A program made the position numbers and the translations under genes. This document shows, in pieces, positions 46,339-57,240 of a DNA stretch of 64,000 nucleotides. How positions within the stretch are numbered: position 1 is the stretch's first letter; each line of letters opens with the position of its first letter. Where the stretch lies: contig QRDG01000027.1 of NCBI GenBank assembly GCA_012064385.1, forward strand, positions 1,979,882-2,043,881, read 5' to 3'. The stretch comes from Puccinellia tenuiflora. Lineage: Eukaryota; Streptophyta; Magnoliopsida; Poales; Poaceae. The notes beneath the pieces were generated by a model that ran no database searches, had not been told where the DNA came from, and saw only the letters and a program-made list of their open reading frames with translations.

Positions 46339-48380
46339 TCGAACTCCTCCTTTCCCTTAGGATTAGGAGCATCTGATGGATTGTTTTCTAGAGATATCTC
46401 GTGAAACCAATATTTCAAAACTTATGCAACATGCTAAAGGTCGAGATTGTGTTATAACAAAATGGTACCTTTAGTTCACAGTACTCCAGAGTTATCTCAA
46501 TTATGTGAACTAGAATTATTGAAGAAAAGATGCAGTCGTGTTAATTTGCTTGTGAAAGGATCTATATGTCGCCTAGGGGGGGGGGGGGGGTCGAACAGAT
46601 GACTAAAATCAATTACGGTTTTGACTTGAATATATGCGTAAGTAAACTAACGTTTAAATTAACAAGCTCAAAACTTACATATACTAGGCTGAACTATGTG
46701 CATCAACAATTTATGAGATAAATAACTAGGTGATAGCAAGATATAACAAGATAGATAACTTCAACCTGGATAGCTATCATAAAGTAATTTCATAATTACT
46801 GAAGCTCGGATAAGTGATAACTTAGCCACGTGGAGACTAAAATGTACCCCAAAGTTCACTTCCTAATGGAAGCTACTCACCGTTAGAGAGGTGCGGCCAC
46901 GTAATATTTCCTGAACGCCACAAAGTCTCACCTTAAGATGTGGTTGCACAATGAATACCAAGTGCCACAAAGGCTTCACATCAAGATGTGTATGTACACC
47001 ACTCACCGAATGCCAGAAAGGCTCACCTTGATCTCCTTGAGCCTTTCCACCAAGAGAAGTGACTCAGACCCTTGAGGACGGTCACCGAAACCCGTACAAA
47101 TTGCTTGGGGCAATCTCCAAAACTTAATTGAAGGCTCATGAACTTGTCGGGAGCTTTAAACCACAATGATTGAACTCCACAGCAGCACCTACCATTTAGG
47201 GTTCCAAGAACCCAAGAATAACAAGCTTTTCAAACTTTCACTTCCACGAATCACTGTCGAGAACAATAGCCGATGCAACTAATTATACAATGTAAGGAAC
47301 TAATGTTATGGAATAATATGAGAGGAAGAACAAATCAGGAGATCAACAAATTACTCCATGATCTGGATCTAAAAGCTTCCTCTAACATAGAGGAGACATT
47401 GATTGGTCAAATAATAGATCTATATTCCCCCCCCCTCTCTCTCTCTCCTCTCAAAATTATGAAAGATTCATGGGAGGAATAAATAGATATAAAGCTTATG
47501 GAGATCAAGAATGGTGGAAGAAAACATGCTGCAACGCTCGGTAACCATTGGAAAAAAAATGACCCTTTAAATAGCCCCCCCAAAGTCCACCCGTTATGTG
47601 CAGAAAACATGTGGGCCGGATTATACTAGCTAGGATAGCAGAATATACATTGAAAAATATTAGCTGCAAATGTCAAAGTTAGTGAAATTATTGACTTGTT
47701 TGAGAGGCCCGAGTAAAGATCTACGTTCAAACTAGTAAAAATCTACCTTTTTGTCAATTGCCAAACATATATTGTGAAAATTGTATATCCACGATATATT
47801 TCTAAGAATTGATATATTTTTGAGTTGCATCAGTTGTATAAACATTTTCTTCTTCGCACCCATGCTTAAATCCTAGATCCGCCCCTGTTCGGGCCGGTTG
47901 ACGACCACTCTGGGCTATGAAACCGACCATGGTTCTTCATTCTTCATAAGTATTATCTCTTTTTATACCTCCAAGCCGGTGTGCCACTTCGGAGACTCTT
48001 CGACCGCACCACAACGATCTATGGCTTCTCTATCTCAAGTGGTGATGTCCCAGGCAACGACACAGCTTAGCATGCCTCGCATAAGTGGAGAAGGACCGTA
48101 CTATAATTTTATCTTCAATTTGAGGCCTTTTTTTTGTAAAAAATGAGGACTACACTGTGTTTTTCTATTTTCTTTGGGGTCCTCCGTGCAATTTGTAATC
48201 CTATGTAGTTTCTTGTTCCTTTGAGACCTATGCCTTGTTCAGAAAAGAAGATATGGTTCAAAGGAGCAACTTTCCCTGCCCTCTCCGTTTTCACCCATCC
48301 TGTGCCATGGCTAAAATCTTGTATCATCTTTTTTTTACCGAAAAGTGACATGGTCCCAGCCTCTGCATCGATTGAAAGTA
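46339..48380. other. Non-coding stretch with repeat-like sequence
   Basis: No gene is supported. A run of about 15 G lies at 46577-46591. The part at 46860-47600 has the flavour of a common wheat repeat (phrases such as ACAAGCTTTTCAAACTTTCA and TCACTTCCACGAATCAC), but its class is unknown. The rest is AT-rich. Confidence 0.4.
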
Positions 48381-48474
48381 CTCTCTCCGATCCATAAAAA
48401 ATGTCGCTCATTTTGTCCTAAGTTAGTACAAACTTTGTACTAAGTGGACGATACTTTTTATGGACCGGAGAGAG
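48381..48474. mobile_element. Short Stowaway-type MITE
   Basis: The 94-base element has inverted ends CTCTCTCCGATCCATAAAAA and the inverse of CTCTCTCCGGTCCATAAAAA. It is bordered by TA on both sides (48379-48380 and 48475-48476). This size and these ends fit a mariner-type Stowaway MITE. Confidence 0.85.
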
Positions 48475-48883
48475 TATTATTTATTCATTACAAGGAAACC
48501 TCCTCATGGGTCACAAAGAGAGAAACACATGGATCAACCATCTAAAGAGAAAAGACGACATATAATGACGTTGTGTCAACATTTTATCCTAAGATCAGAA
48601 TGCCAGCTGCACTGGTTGAATAAAGCCCGTGTAAATAAATCCAGCTGGTTACATCCAGTATCCAAAGCCTCTTGCTTCTTCACTGGCTGTAGGTAAGATC
48701 ATATACGGATCCAGTGAGTAGCCATTATAATAAACTACATAAAGGAACTAGATTTGATACCGTCAAAGGTAAGATCAAGATCACGCGCATTCCAAATAGC
48801 CCATAATAAAGCACAAACTCCACCTCGGATCTATACTTTATTGGTCTTACTAACACCCGTTAACCAATTTCAAACAGGTTAGT

Positions 48884-48971
48884 AATATTATTTGAGAGTG
48901 TTAAATTATAGGAAATATGCATGATGCAATATTATTTGAGGGTGTTAAATTGTAGGACATATGCATGATGC
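48884..48971. repeat. 44-bp tandem duplication in the LINE relic
   Basis: AATATTATTTGAGAGTGTTA starts at 48884, and a near-copy starts at 48928. Both end in ATGCATGATGC. The two copies differ at about three positions. The duplication interrupts the LINE coding sequence just after the zinc motif. Confidence 0.85.
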
Positions 48972-49118
48972 GCCACACAATCTTATTCTTAGCGAAAGGG
49001 CAATTAATAAATAAATGTTGAATTGATTCAGCTTGATTACAAAAGCAACATTTTTTGCTTCCATGCCAGTTCCTTTTTGCCAAATTGTCTCTTGTTAGAA
49101 GCATCTTTCTATATAGGA

Positions 49119-50435
49119 TATACACACGAGCGAAAGAAAACCCTAGACCGCCCCGCTCGTCCCCGCGGGCGATGGCGGCGGCTCCCTGCTCCTCCCTCGC
49201 CTCGCCCCCCTCCATCCTTCCTCTCCCCGCCGCCGTCGAACGGCGTCGCCGGCCGAAGGCCGGGCGCTGGCGGCGGCGGGGCTCTCCGCTCCCTCGCACG
49301 GTCCTCTTGGCGCGGGCCGAGGGCGCCGGCCTGGGCACCGCGCTGGGCTTGGGGCGCGGCGGCGCATCTGCTCCGGCGGAGGCGTGGCTACCTGCGGCGA
49401 TGCGGCTGGCGGCGGGGGTGACCCCGATGGCTGCGGATCCGGCGTCTTCGGCGGCGCGGGCGGGTTTGGTGGTGGCCGGCAAGTCTTCCGCGCCTATCCC
49501 TCCCGGCGGCTCATGGGCCTCCTTCGGTTGGGGGTGGCGGGGGACGACTCGTCGACGGGTCTGTGGCTGGTGGCGGCCTCCTCTTCCGCCGGGGAGGGCA
49601 TCTGGCGGTCGGCCCTGCTGGTCTTCGAGTTCCAAACAATCGATCTGCTACATGTGCTTCTCCATGATCTAGCTGCCGACGTGTTCCGGTCTTTCCATCT
49701 GAGATCTCCGCGGTTGGCGCATGGCGTCTTTGGATATCTAGATCGGAATTGATCCGGTCGTGCGCGCTCTCATCTATGGCCAGAGATGCTTCATGAGGGC
49801 GAGGCGCGAAGCTTCGCTGTCTTGTCGTGGTCATGTGATATGTCTAAAATAGATTTCCATGATATTGACAGTAGCGAAGAAAGTCATGGTGGCTGTGATC
49901 GGAGCTTGTGCTGGTGGAGAGGAGGTTTGATTGCGATGAAGACTATAGGCACAGGTTTTCTGTGTGTCGGGTGTTGGGAACTTGCAGCAGCGGCCTTGAT
50001 AAGAGGGGGCGGCAACACAGTTGGACAACATTCTGGTGGTACTAAATATCAAGCTGTGATGTTCAGGGTGAAAGCTCAAGGTCTGGCCTTCATTGGTTGT
50101 ACCTGGCAATGGCCTTGCTGAAAGTATTGTTTTGGAATCACAGTCTTTCTTCAGGGTGAAAGCCCAAGGTCTGGCCTTTATTGGTTGTACCTGGCAATGC
50201 CTTGCTGAAGACATTGTTTTGGAGAACCTATTTACGATCCGGGTGTTGTATTTTGGTGGTGGTTAGAGTGTTGCTGTTGCGAGTGTTCATCACTCCGACG
50301 GGGTCTTTGTTTTATTTTTCTCTCTTTTTTTTTCTTGGCTGTGTGCATCCTGGATGTCTTTTGACATCTTGTTGGTGCAGAGGCTGGGTGTAATCGGTAT
50401 CTCTTCGATATTAATATATTCCCTTTATCAAAAAA
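49119..50435 (+). mobile_element. Poly(A) retroposon inserted in the LINE
   Basis: The 1.3-kb segment has a GC-rich 5' part (about 49140-49660), an AT-balanced 3' part, and the 3' end TATTAATATATTCCCTTTAT followed by A residues. An 8-base duplication ATATAGGA borders it (49111-49118 and 50436-50443). Removing it restores the LINE frame. Insertion with a poly(A) tail and a target duplication indicates LINE-mediated retroposition. The GC-rich part has open frames on both strands but no conserved domain, so it is treated as non-coding. The family is not identified. Confidence 0.8.
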
Positions 50436-50560
50436 ATATAGGAACCAACTGAAAATCTTAATTTTCAGTCGTACCTTCGTTTTCCAGATATACTTACGTA
50501 AGAATCGAGTACGATCATTCATGTAATCTAAATACATTGATTGACCGTAAAAGAACCACA

Positions 50561-51174
50561 TGAAAATCTTGTATTGTCTACAATTTCTTTGGCAATTTTT
50601 AGCTAAACAAATTTTAGTTCACACTCAGCATACGAATAAAAATTATGGGAAATGCCATGTTTCACTATTTTTTGGCTCTCCCCGTTAGCTGCCCAAGAAC
50701 TTGTGACCTTTTTACTTCTCCAGGTCAGTTGGCCCATTCTACAACAGACTAATCCACATAACATCCTTTTATCAACTCTACAACTGATGCCCCCCTCAGG
50801 ACTTGATTGCCATACATCACAACAGATAAACACGGGGACTCTGTTTGTCCAGGAAGCTTGCTTGAATAAAAGATCACCCAACCATCTAGGTAAGCAGAAA
50901 GTTCCCTGCCCAGCGAATCAATTGCTGACCAATATTTCTTGTTGTGGAAACCAAACTGACAGCAATTCCAACCTAAAAGTTAAAAGGAAAAAATGATAGG
51001 CCATTACTTGCAGAAATATGCCTAAAGACAAGTTTACTGAGCAAGGCAACCATAACAAAATATTGAAACGACATTTACCTTATAGATTCTTACAAAGTAA
51101 GATATTTGGAGGATAATGGATTATCTACTAACAAGGCAATTTCAAACATCTTAATAAGGAGTTAATTTATAATG
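50561..51174. other. Unassigned spacer
   Basis: No supported gene. Minus-strand open stretches (for example 50603-50881) show no known domain. The sequence is AT-rich without clear repeats. Confidence 0.35.
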
Positions 51175-52728
51175 TATTCTGGTGTGCTCCGGGTCGCTCC
51201 CGGGAGACTCCGAGGCGCCCGCGCCGCCACCGCCAAAAAAACACCCTCACCTCCCCCACTGCCCCTGCTGCCGCCGGAGGAGGCCGTCCCACGGCGGACG
51301 GCGGCGGCGGGGAGCCTCCTCCGGTCGTTTCCCCCCAAAAAATCCGAATCCCCACCACAAAATTCGCCCCCAAAGCCTGAGTCGCTCTAGATCCGGACTG
51401 CTCCTCGCCACGGACAAGCTCTGTTGCTCCCCCGGTGATGGCTTCCATGTCGGCGCCGCCCCGACGCGGCAAGCGGACCTCGGGTCCTGGGGGTGCGTGC
51501 CTCGCTCCGCCGTCTCCCCCACGCCGCACCCAACTCCGTCCTCCTCCACCCCCGATGCCGGCCGCTCGTCCCCTCCTCTGCCCCCCTCATCGTCTGCTGG
51601 TGGGCCGACGTCGCCGGATCTGGTGGGCTGCTACGGCTCCGGCCTCGTGCGGTCTTCCATGGCTCCAATGGCCTCGTCGCCCTTGAGGGCCCTCGCTCCG
51701 GCGTCACGGGAGCGCATCCAGACGGCCCGGCGTGCTGCCTCTAGCCCGCCCATGCCCTGCTTGCTGGTCGGTGTTTAGTGGTGCTGCCGGAGTTGCAGTA
51801 TGCAGCGTGCTCAGGGAGAAATCCCCTCTCGGAACTCAAGTCCGAGATGGCCACGGCGGCGCTGATGGCGTCGTTGACCTTCATGGAGGCGTGGTCCTGA
51901 AGCTGCTCCCTGCTCCGGTCTGGTTTGCATCGGCGTCATTCCCTTTCCTGAAGGCGTCGCATGTTCTCATCGTCCGTCGTCAATGTCATCTTCCTGCTGA
52001 TGTGCATGCTCAAGTTCATCCCATGACAGACTTCTCTGTATTGCGGTGAGCTCCGTGTCCAAGGTGCGATCTCGGTAAATCTTTGCTCTTTGATGGCGCA
52101 AGAGGCCCATTTTACCTTGCAATTTGCTCGGCATGTCTCCGTGGTGGAGTTGTGATCAAGGTTCGTGTTCGTCAGCTGTCTCACGCCGTATACTCCAGTA
52201 TCACGCCACTTTGTGGCGGAGTTCACGGTCAATGCCGATGACACTCGTTGATTTGCTGCTCCAGTATCACGCCGTGGTGACATCCTTCGAGTATGCTGGT
52301 GATGTTGTGGAATTTTGCAAGATCTAGGTATTGTGACACCTTTCGACGGCGCCCGTGACACTGCTCTATGCTCTATATTTGATTGTTCTTCTGGTGATGG
52401 TCACCGTGTATGCAGCCTAGCTGGTGCTTCATCATTGACACCCCCCCCCCCATTCCTTTTTCTTTTCCTCCCCTTATCGTTGTAACCTTTCGATACGTGT
52501 ATTGTAAGGCCACAACTATGTATCCTCTATTTGTGATCTCTCATGTGCTTCTCTATGTAACCTCCCTCTGGTCCTCTTTGTAACCTCTCTATGTACCCCT
52601 TCTATCTATCCTGACCAATGACCTCTTTGTAAAAGAGGCCAGGAGCCTGGTCTTGTAACACTTTTTGAATTAATATATTCAGGTGGGGAGTCTTTCCCCC
52701 CGGTGACTTATTCAAAAAAAAAAAACTG
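51175..52728 (+). mobile_element. Second poly(A) retroposon-like unit
   Basis: The architecture is like 49119-50435: a GC-rich 5' part from about 51182, with open frames on both strands and no conserved domain, a plainer middle, and a 3' end CTTGTAACACTTTTTGAATT with AATATATTCAGGTGGGG then CTTATTC and about 12 A (52717-52728). A C-run lies at 52441-52452. No target duplication was found, and the 5' border is approximate. I infer a LINE-mobilised non-coding retroposon. Confidence 0.5.
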
Positions 52729-52856
52729 CTTGACCAGTCACACGCTGAAATTTCTTTGGCAACACAATTACTGGTTGAAGGAATGTAAAGTACGGAGTAA
52801 ACCATAGCCTTCTTTGCTAGAATAATTCCGGAATGTGAATTGCAGGATCTAGTGAG

Positions 52857-53126
52857 ATGTCGCTGTCATTAAATGGTTGGAAAGACACAATCTTCAAGAA
52901 TATATACACGTACCATTTGGTCAAGGATAAAGAAGATATCACTATCTCAGATGACTTTGAGCTGATCTCTTTGTGCTCTGAATTGTTACCAAACTGTTTC
53001 AACACGTGTCATTTGCCGTGGATTGTTAGTGAACGCGCAAAAATGGGTATTTCACAGCTCTTCAATTTGAAACTAACTTTGAGAGTGACAGAGTCACGTA
53101 TTTGGCAGTTCTTTATAAGTGACTAG
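52857..53126 (+). CDS. Small ORF of unknown function (89 codons)
   Basis: The frame runs ATG to TGA with Leu/Ser/Ile-rich composition, and contains DDFELISLCSELLPNCFNTC. No known domain is recognised. It lies just upstream of a dispersed grass repeat that starts near 53122, and its last codons touch that border. It could be chance; there is no intron or promoter evidence. Confidence 0.15.
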   Translation: MSLSLNGWKDTIFKNIYTYHLVKDKEDITISDDFELISLCSELLPNCFNTCHLPWIVSERAKMGISQLFNLKLTLRVTESRIWQFFISD

Positions 53127-54715
53127 CAAAAGTGCCCGTGCGTTGCAACGGTTTTAAAATAATTTCATATGTTCTCATAAACTTAGAAAATAATATGCTT
53201 TAATTTCTACCACTCAAAACATCTTATATTTCATTTTTATTTTTGTATGTAGTACTATTTGAAATATTTTAGGCTTTGCTTTGGATTTAGTTTCTTTGTT
53301 GCAATTTACATCAATCTTCTCAAAACATAAGAAAAAATTTGGCACTTAATTTGCAATCTTCCTTGTGTGCATCATGGTTATCTTGAAATTGAGTATACAG
53401 ATCATTTATGCTTAAATTATCTAAATTACATGGAAAATCACATAAACAATATTTGAAAAACAGTAAGAGAATTAGGCTCACATGGACAATTTCCATGTTT
53501 TATGATGTCATACATGTCGTAGCTCACATGCTTACACATATGCCTCGCATATATCATTTTCTTTGCCTACCGGGTGTTAGTTTTCTGCTTATTCAACTTG
53601 ATCTTCTGAGGCTGCCTTAGAAGAAGCAATCTTATCATTCCAAGTCCACATGGCCTGAACTCCCACCCACCTGGAATCCTGGTCTCCTGGATAGTGGGGT
53701 ACCTAGGCCTCCAGCTCTTCCACCACTTGGGCATGAGCCTACCACATATTGCAACAACAAATTGAGTTTAAGAAAATGAAAAGCAGAGGCAGAACGCATC
53801 CCTCATGTGCAGATTTCTGTACCTGCAACACCCTTCTCAATTCCAATTCTGCACGCATAAGGAGCACCCTGCTTCAAGGATTGTTCAAAAGCAGAGTATA
53901 TGTTGTGCAACTGACAAGGCCATCAATGGTGGTGCTGGAGATGTGAGGGGTCATGGCATTGTTGGGGATGTAGCGCCACGAGTGTTCCTTGGGTGCTCGC
54001 TGCTGGTACGACACATTGCCACGACGCCACCATAACGCATGGGAGCGTGTGTAAGTTCAGAGCAAAGCGCAGTCCGTGGAGGAGAGGAGCAGCATGGTCT
54101 CAGTTCTGTGTGGAGCCGCGGCTGCGTAGCTGGAAGGAGCCACGCATCGCGAGGCCGGTCGACAAAATCGGCGGCAAGTGTAGAAGGGTTGGGGTCCTTG
54201 GGGTGGTGCGGGCCGGCAAGGGATGGATCAACGCGGAGCAGGACGGTGAGGGACAGAGCGAGGCAAATCTCGCTGGCGAACACGGATGTGCCTGCGTGTA
54301 CCCAGATAACGAAGAACAGAACGTGGTCGGAGCAAGCCGCACGGATGTCTACTCATCCCCCTTCTAGCTTCCGGGAGAGGGAAGTGATGAGGTGAGTGAT
54401 TATAGAGCCAGTGATTCAAGGGGGCGGCAGTATTTTGGGGCGCGGCCGGACAGGATGGATTCGGCTAGAGGCGGGAAGCTCGGGGCAGGCGGGATGCGGC
54501 CGGCGGCGGGGAAGAATGCGGCGGCGGTGGCGCTCGTGGCAGAGAGAGGCGTCGGGTTTTATTGGGACAGAGGAACGCGGTCGGAACGCTCGTGGTACTT
54601 TGACTAAAGCGGTGGCAAGTGCCCGTAATTTTGTTGAAAAATAAGGGTAGAAAGAAAGTTGGACGAAATTTCAATTTTTGGAAGAAGCAACTCTTTCTTT
54701 ATTATTAGGTATAAA
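53122..54715. mobile_element. Dispersed grass repeat of unclear class
   Basis: It begins GACTAGCAAAAGTGCCCGTG then CGTTGCAACGG, a phrase common in grass non-coding DNA, and ends near TTTATTATTAGGTATAAAG (about 54710). The interior from 53750 to 54620 is GC-rich with several open frames on both strands but no domain. The borders are based on the phrase only, and no duplication was found. Confidence 0.4.
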
Positions 54716-55181
54716 GATAACCTCATTAACGTTTTTTCCAGAAAATTTTAGGTGCCCCTACAGTACTCAGCTTGGGAAGACATCTGCTACTTAATGTAGT
54801 TAAACATGATCTGAAGTACATCAGCAAACCCAGCAGCACTGGTATAGTTCTCAAATGGGCTCTCTTGATTTGATATCAGAACAGTACTAGTATCAAATTA
54901 TAACATAGCCATCATCTATGAATAAGCAACCGAACAAAACATAACCTCGGAACAGCTTCACCTGAGGGTAGCTCGAACAGCAACAAATTAACAACTCATC
55001 AATTTTTCTATGTTCAGAAAATCCCAGCTAATTTCCTCAAGATATCAGAAAAGTACTACGTATCAAATTCCAATATAGTCATCATCTCAGCAATGTGTAT
55101 AAGCACCCAAACAAAGTACAATTTTGGAACTGCATCATTTGAGGGCATTTCAAACACCAATACGTTAAACCGGTCGGAGCG
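54716..55181. other. 3' region of the methyltransferase gene
   Basis: AT-rich sequence following the stop codon at 55182 (minus strand). It should contain the 3' UTR. A segment around ATATCAGAACAGTACTAGTATCAAATTA (54868-54897) is partly repeated near 55041-55075 (ATATCAGAAAAGTACTACGTATCAAATT). No gene is seen. Confidence 0.4.
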
Positions 55182-56576
55182 TCAAATTTTCCTTATATGG
55201 CTCAGAAAATCCCCAGCTAATTTCCTCAACTCCGTCAGAAACTGTCCTGATTCGACAGTGCTGGTGGTCTCAGCCGGCGACACCGTGGCAACGAGAACAA
55301 AATTTTCACCATTCCCAACATCTATTTCATCCAACTCAGAGAATACCTGGCGAAGAACATCAGTCAGCCCATTGTAGAAGGATCCATCAGCAGCAGGAGG
55401 GATTACATTCAGTACCATCACCCCATGCTGATGCAGAATTCTGCGTGCAGCTGCAAGGATGCTTCCATGGGTCATCTCCAACGGCGGCGCGCTCACACCA
55501 CACAGAGCATCAGAGGAGTCGAGATCCACCATAACCACGCTGAACTTCGTATCTGGCTCCTCCCGATGTGCGAAATCCTGAATCACTTGCATAGCATCGC
55601 CCACACGCACGCGAAGGAACTCATCCTCCACCAGTCCAAAGTAGTTCCTCGCGACGTCTAGGACGACAGAATCAGCCTCGACGCCAAGCACATCGAAGCT
55701 AAGTCCCATTCTGATCGACATTGGAAGAGCTCCACCACCGAGGCCAGCACAGAGACACCTTGGCCTTGCACCTGACCGGACGATCTCCTCCAAGGATGAG
55801 GCGACCACCGCGAGGCCGGCAACCATGGCCTGGAGGTAAGGCTGGAGTAACAGTCCGCCCACCTCCGGCTGTAACGAACCTCCAGGCCCCTCCTCTAATG
55901 CATCCAACAATGAAGAAGAAGCAGATGCGGACGATGGCTGGGTAAGGCGCACCTGAGTCTGTACAAGGCACGGCATGCGCTTGAAGCGCAGCCTCCGGCG
56001 CAGCTCGGCCGGACCAGGAGCGCAGTCGACGGCCACGTCCTCGACGAGCATCTCGCCGACGACGGAACCAGCGACGACGTGCACAGGGACAAGCTGGAGG
56101 AGGTCATCGTGGAATGAGAGCAAGGGAACGTCAGGGATGCTGTTGCCCCCAAACGCCGCGCGGGGGCAGAGAGACATGAAGAGGGGGAAGAGCCGCGCGC
56201 GAGCGGGATCCGGGTCCGGGCGGGCGGCGGCGCAGGAGACGACCCGAGGGGACGGCACGGAGAGCTCGGGACCGACGAGTACGAGGCGAGAGAACGGGCA
56301 CTGGGACTGGGCGGAGAGGAGGAGGTGGAGGTGCCCGGCGCGGGTGGAAAAGATCCAGTCGCGGTGCCGGCCGGCCGGGACGAGCATCGCCGCCGTCCGC
56401 GGTGCCGGCGGACAAGGCGCCGCGGGGAGAGGGGAGTCGAGGACGGCCACCCGGAGGAACTCCGCGTCGCCGTAAGGGTTGGAGGCGTCGTGGAGGAGAA
56501 GGTTGGGGAAGGAGAAGGAGACGAAGCGGGAGGGCTCGATGTGCTGCAGCCGGTCCAGCTCCAAGCACACCGCCAT
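55182..56576 (-). CDS. METTL13-like SAM-dependent methyltransferase (single exon)
   Basis: The 464-residue product probably transfers methyl groups from S-adenosylmethionine; its substrate is unknown, and METTL13 relatives methylate translation factor eEF1A. The start is the first in-frame ATG (56576), while the upstream open frame has only a TTG. Residues 274-286 read CLCAGLGGGALPM, the SAM-binding glycine motif. The acidic residue of motif II is in VLGVEAD near 297-302. GDAMQVI at 326 and VVMVDLDSS at 347-355 fit motif III/IV. The C-terminal Rossmann part is preceded by about 230 variable residues. There are no introns and no frame breaks. The ARF gene ends 665 bases upstream, on the same strand. 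Confidence 0.85.
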   Translation of the reverse strand: MAVCLELDRLQHIEPSRFVSFSFPNLLLHDASNPYGDAEFLRVAVLDSPLPAAPCPPAPRTAAMLVPAGRHRDWIFSTRAGHLHLLLSAQSQCPFSRLVLVGPELSVPSPRVVSCAAARPDPDPARARLFPLFMSLCPRAAFGGNSIPDVPLLSFHDDLLQLVPVHVVAGSVVGEMLVEDVAVDCAPGPAELRRRLRFKRMPCLVQTQVRLTQPSSASASSSLLDALEEGPGGSLQPEVGGLLLQPYLQAMVAGLAVVASSLEEIVRSGARPRCLCAGLGGGALPMSIRMGLSFDVLGVEADSVVLDVARNYFGLVEDEFLRVRVGDAMQVIQDFAHREEPDTKFSVVMVDLDSSDALCGVSAPPLEMTHGSILAAARRILHQHGVMVLNVIPPAADGSFYNGLTDVLRQVFSELDEIDVGNGENFVLVATVSPAETTSTVESGQFLTELRKLAGDFLSHIRKI

Positions 56577-57240
56577 CGCACCGCAGCCGCCTCCGACTGC
56601 CGCCGGCGTTGAGTCGCAAAGGCTTTTCCCCGGGTCCGGGCGGGCGGCGGCGCGTGTATGGCAAGACTTCTTCCTCTCCTCTGACAAACAAGAGATGCCC
56701 TAGAATTTTTTATAGATGTTCTGTTCTCTGCATATCTGATTTTGTTCTTGTGTTGTTTTGATCTGATTTTGTTCTTTTCATTCATGGCTTGTTAATGATC
56801 AAAGCTAAATCACAGCATAAAAGGTTGTGGTATTGTAGACCAGACAAAATTGGAGGGCACAGAATCACGCAGATCAATCACAGGGCAGAGGTCATGAACA
56901 AGGGAAAATATGATTTCTTCTTCATTTAGAATCTGTGGCAAGTTACACGTAGTGACATACATCTAGGTATGTGACAAACTTAACTTGTTACATCTGACAG
57001 CAATGACATGTACATGGGAGCAGATAATATGGTTGGCCATATATGTAGATTGCAAGGTCGACAAAAAATACGAGAGAAGAGTATGAACCGTTCTTCATGT
57101 CCATGTTTCACTCAATCTCGGAATTTCAGAGCCTAACTTATCGGCAACTATCATCATCGGCATCTGTATTCATGAGACTGGCCGAGGAAAATACCGGCCT
57201 CGCAGCACCAGAAACTACATTGGTCATTCAAAGTTTTCAG
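56577..57240. other. Intergenic region between ARF 3' end and methyltransferase start
   Basis: The first 110 bases hold the methyltransferase leader, GC-rich near 56580-56660. The rest is AT-rich and should include the 3' UTR of the ARF, whose reading frame ends at 57241. No gene or known repeat was recognised. Confidence 0.45.

Larger units (their letters stand above)
48560..50560 (-). mobile_element. LINE ORF2 C-terminal fragment, interrupted by a retroposon
   Basis: The minus strand carries the zinc-binding RT-associated region (zf-RVT) of plant L1-type LINEs. The part at 50560-50436 reads SMYLDYMNDRTRFLRKYIW then the KIKIFSWFLY block. After an inserted retroposon (49119-50435) the same frame resumes at 49118 with RKMLLTRDNLAKRNW, the CCFCNQAESIQHLFINCPF zinc motif and VWRIMHMSYN. 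Weaker homology (RVGVCAILWAIWN-like, broken) continues to about 48590. The 5' part of the LINE is missing, as in truncated insertions. Confidence 0.8.

Noticed and set aside
47273..47482. 69-codon plus-strand ORF
   Set aside because: It lies in sequence that resembles a common wheat repeat and shows only low-complexity composition.
49055..49672. Long GC-rich ORFs on both strands at the front of the retroposon
   Set aside because: Open in several frames at once because of high GC, no conserved domain, and the region lies within an insertion with poly(A) and target duplication.
51182..51778. 198-codon plus-strand ORF
   Set aside because: Pro/Ser/Ala-rich with equally long ORFs in other frames; no known domain. 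Explained by base composition of the retroposon-like unit.
55182..56687. Longer methyltransferase starting at 56687
   Set aside because: The extended frame begins with TTG. The first ATG is at 56576 and gives the expected N-terminus.
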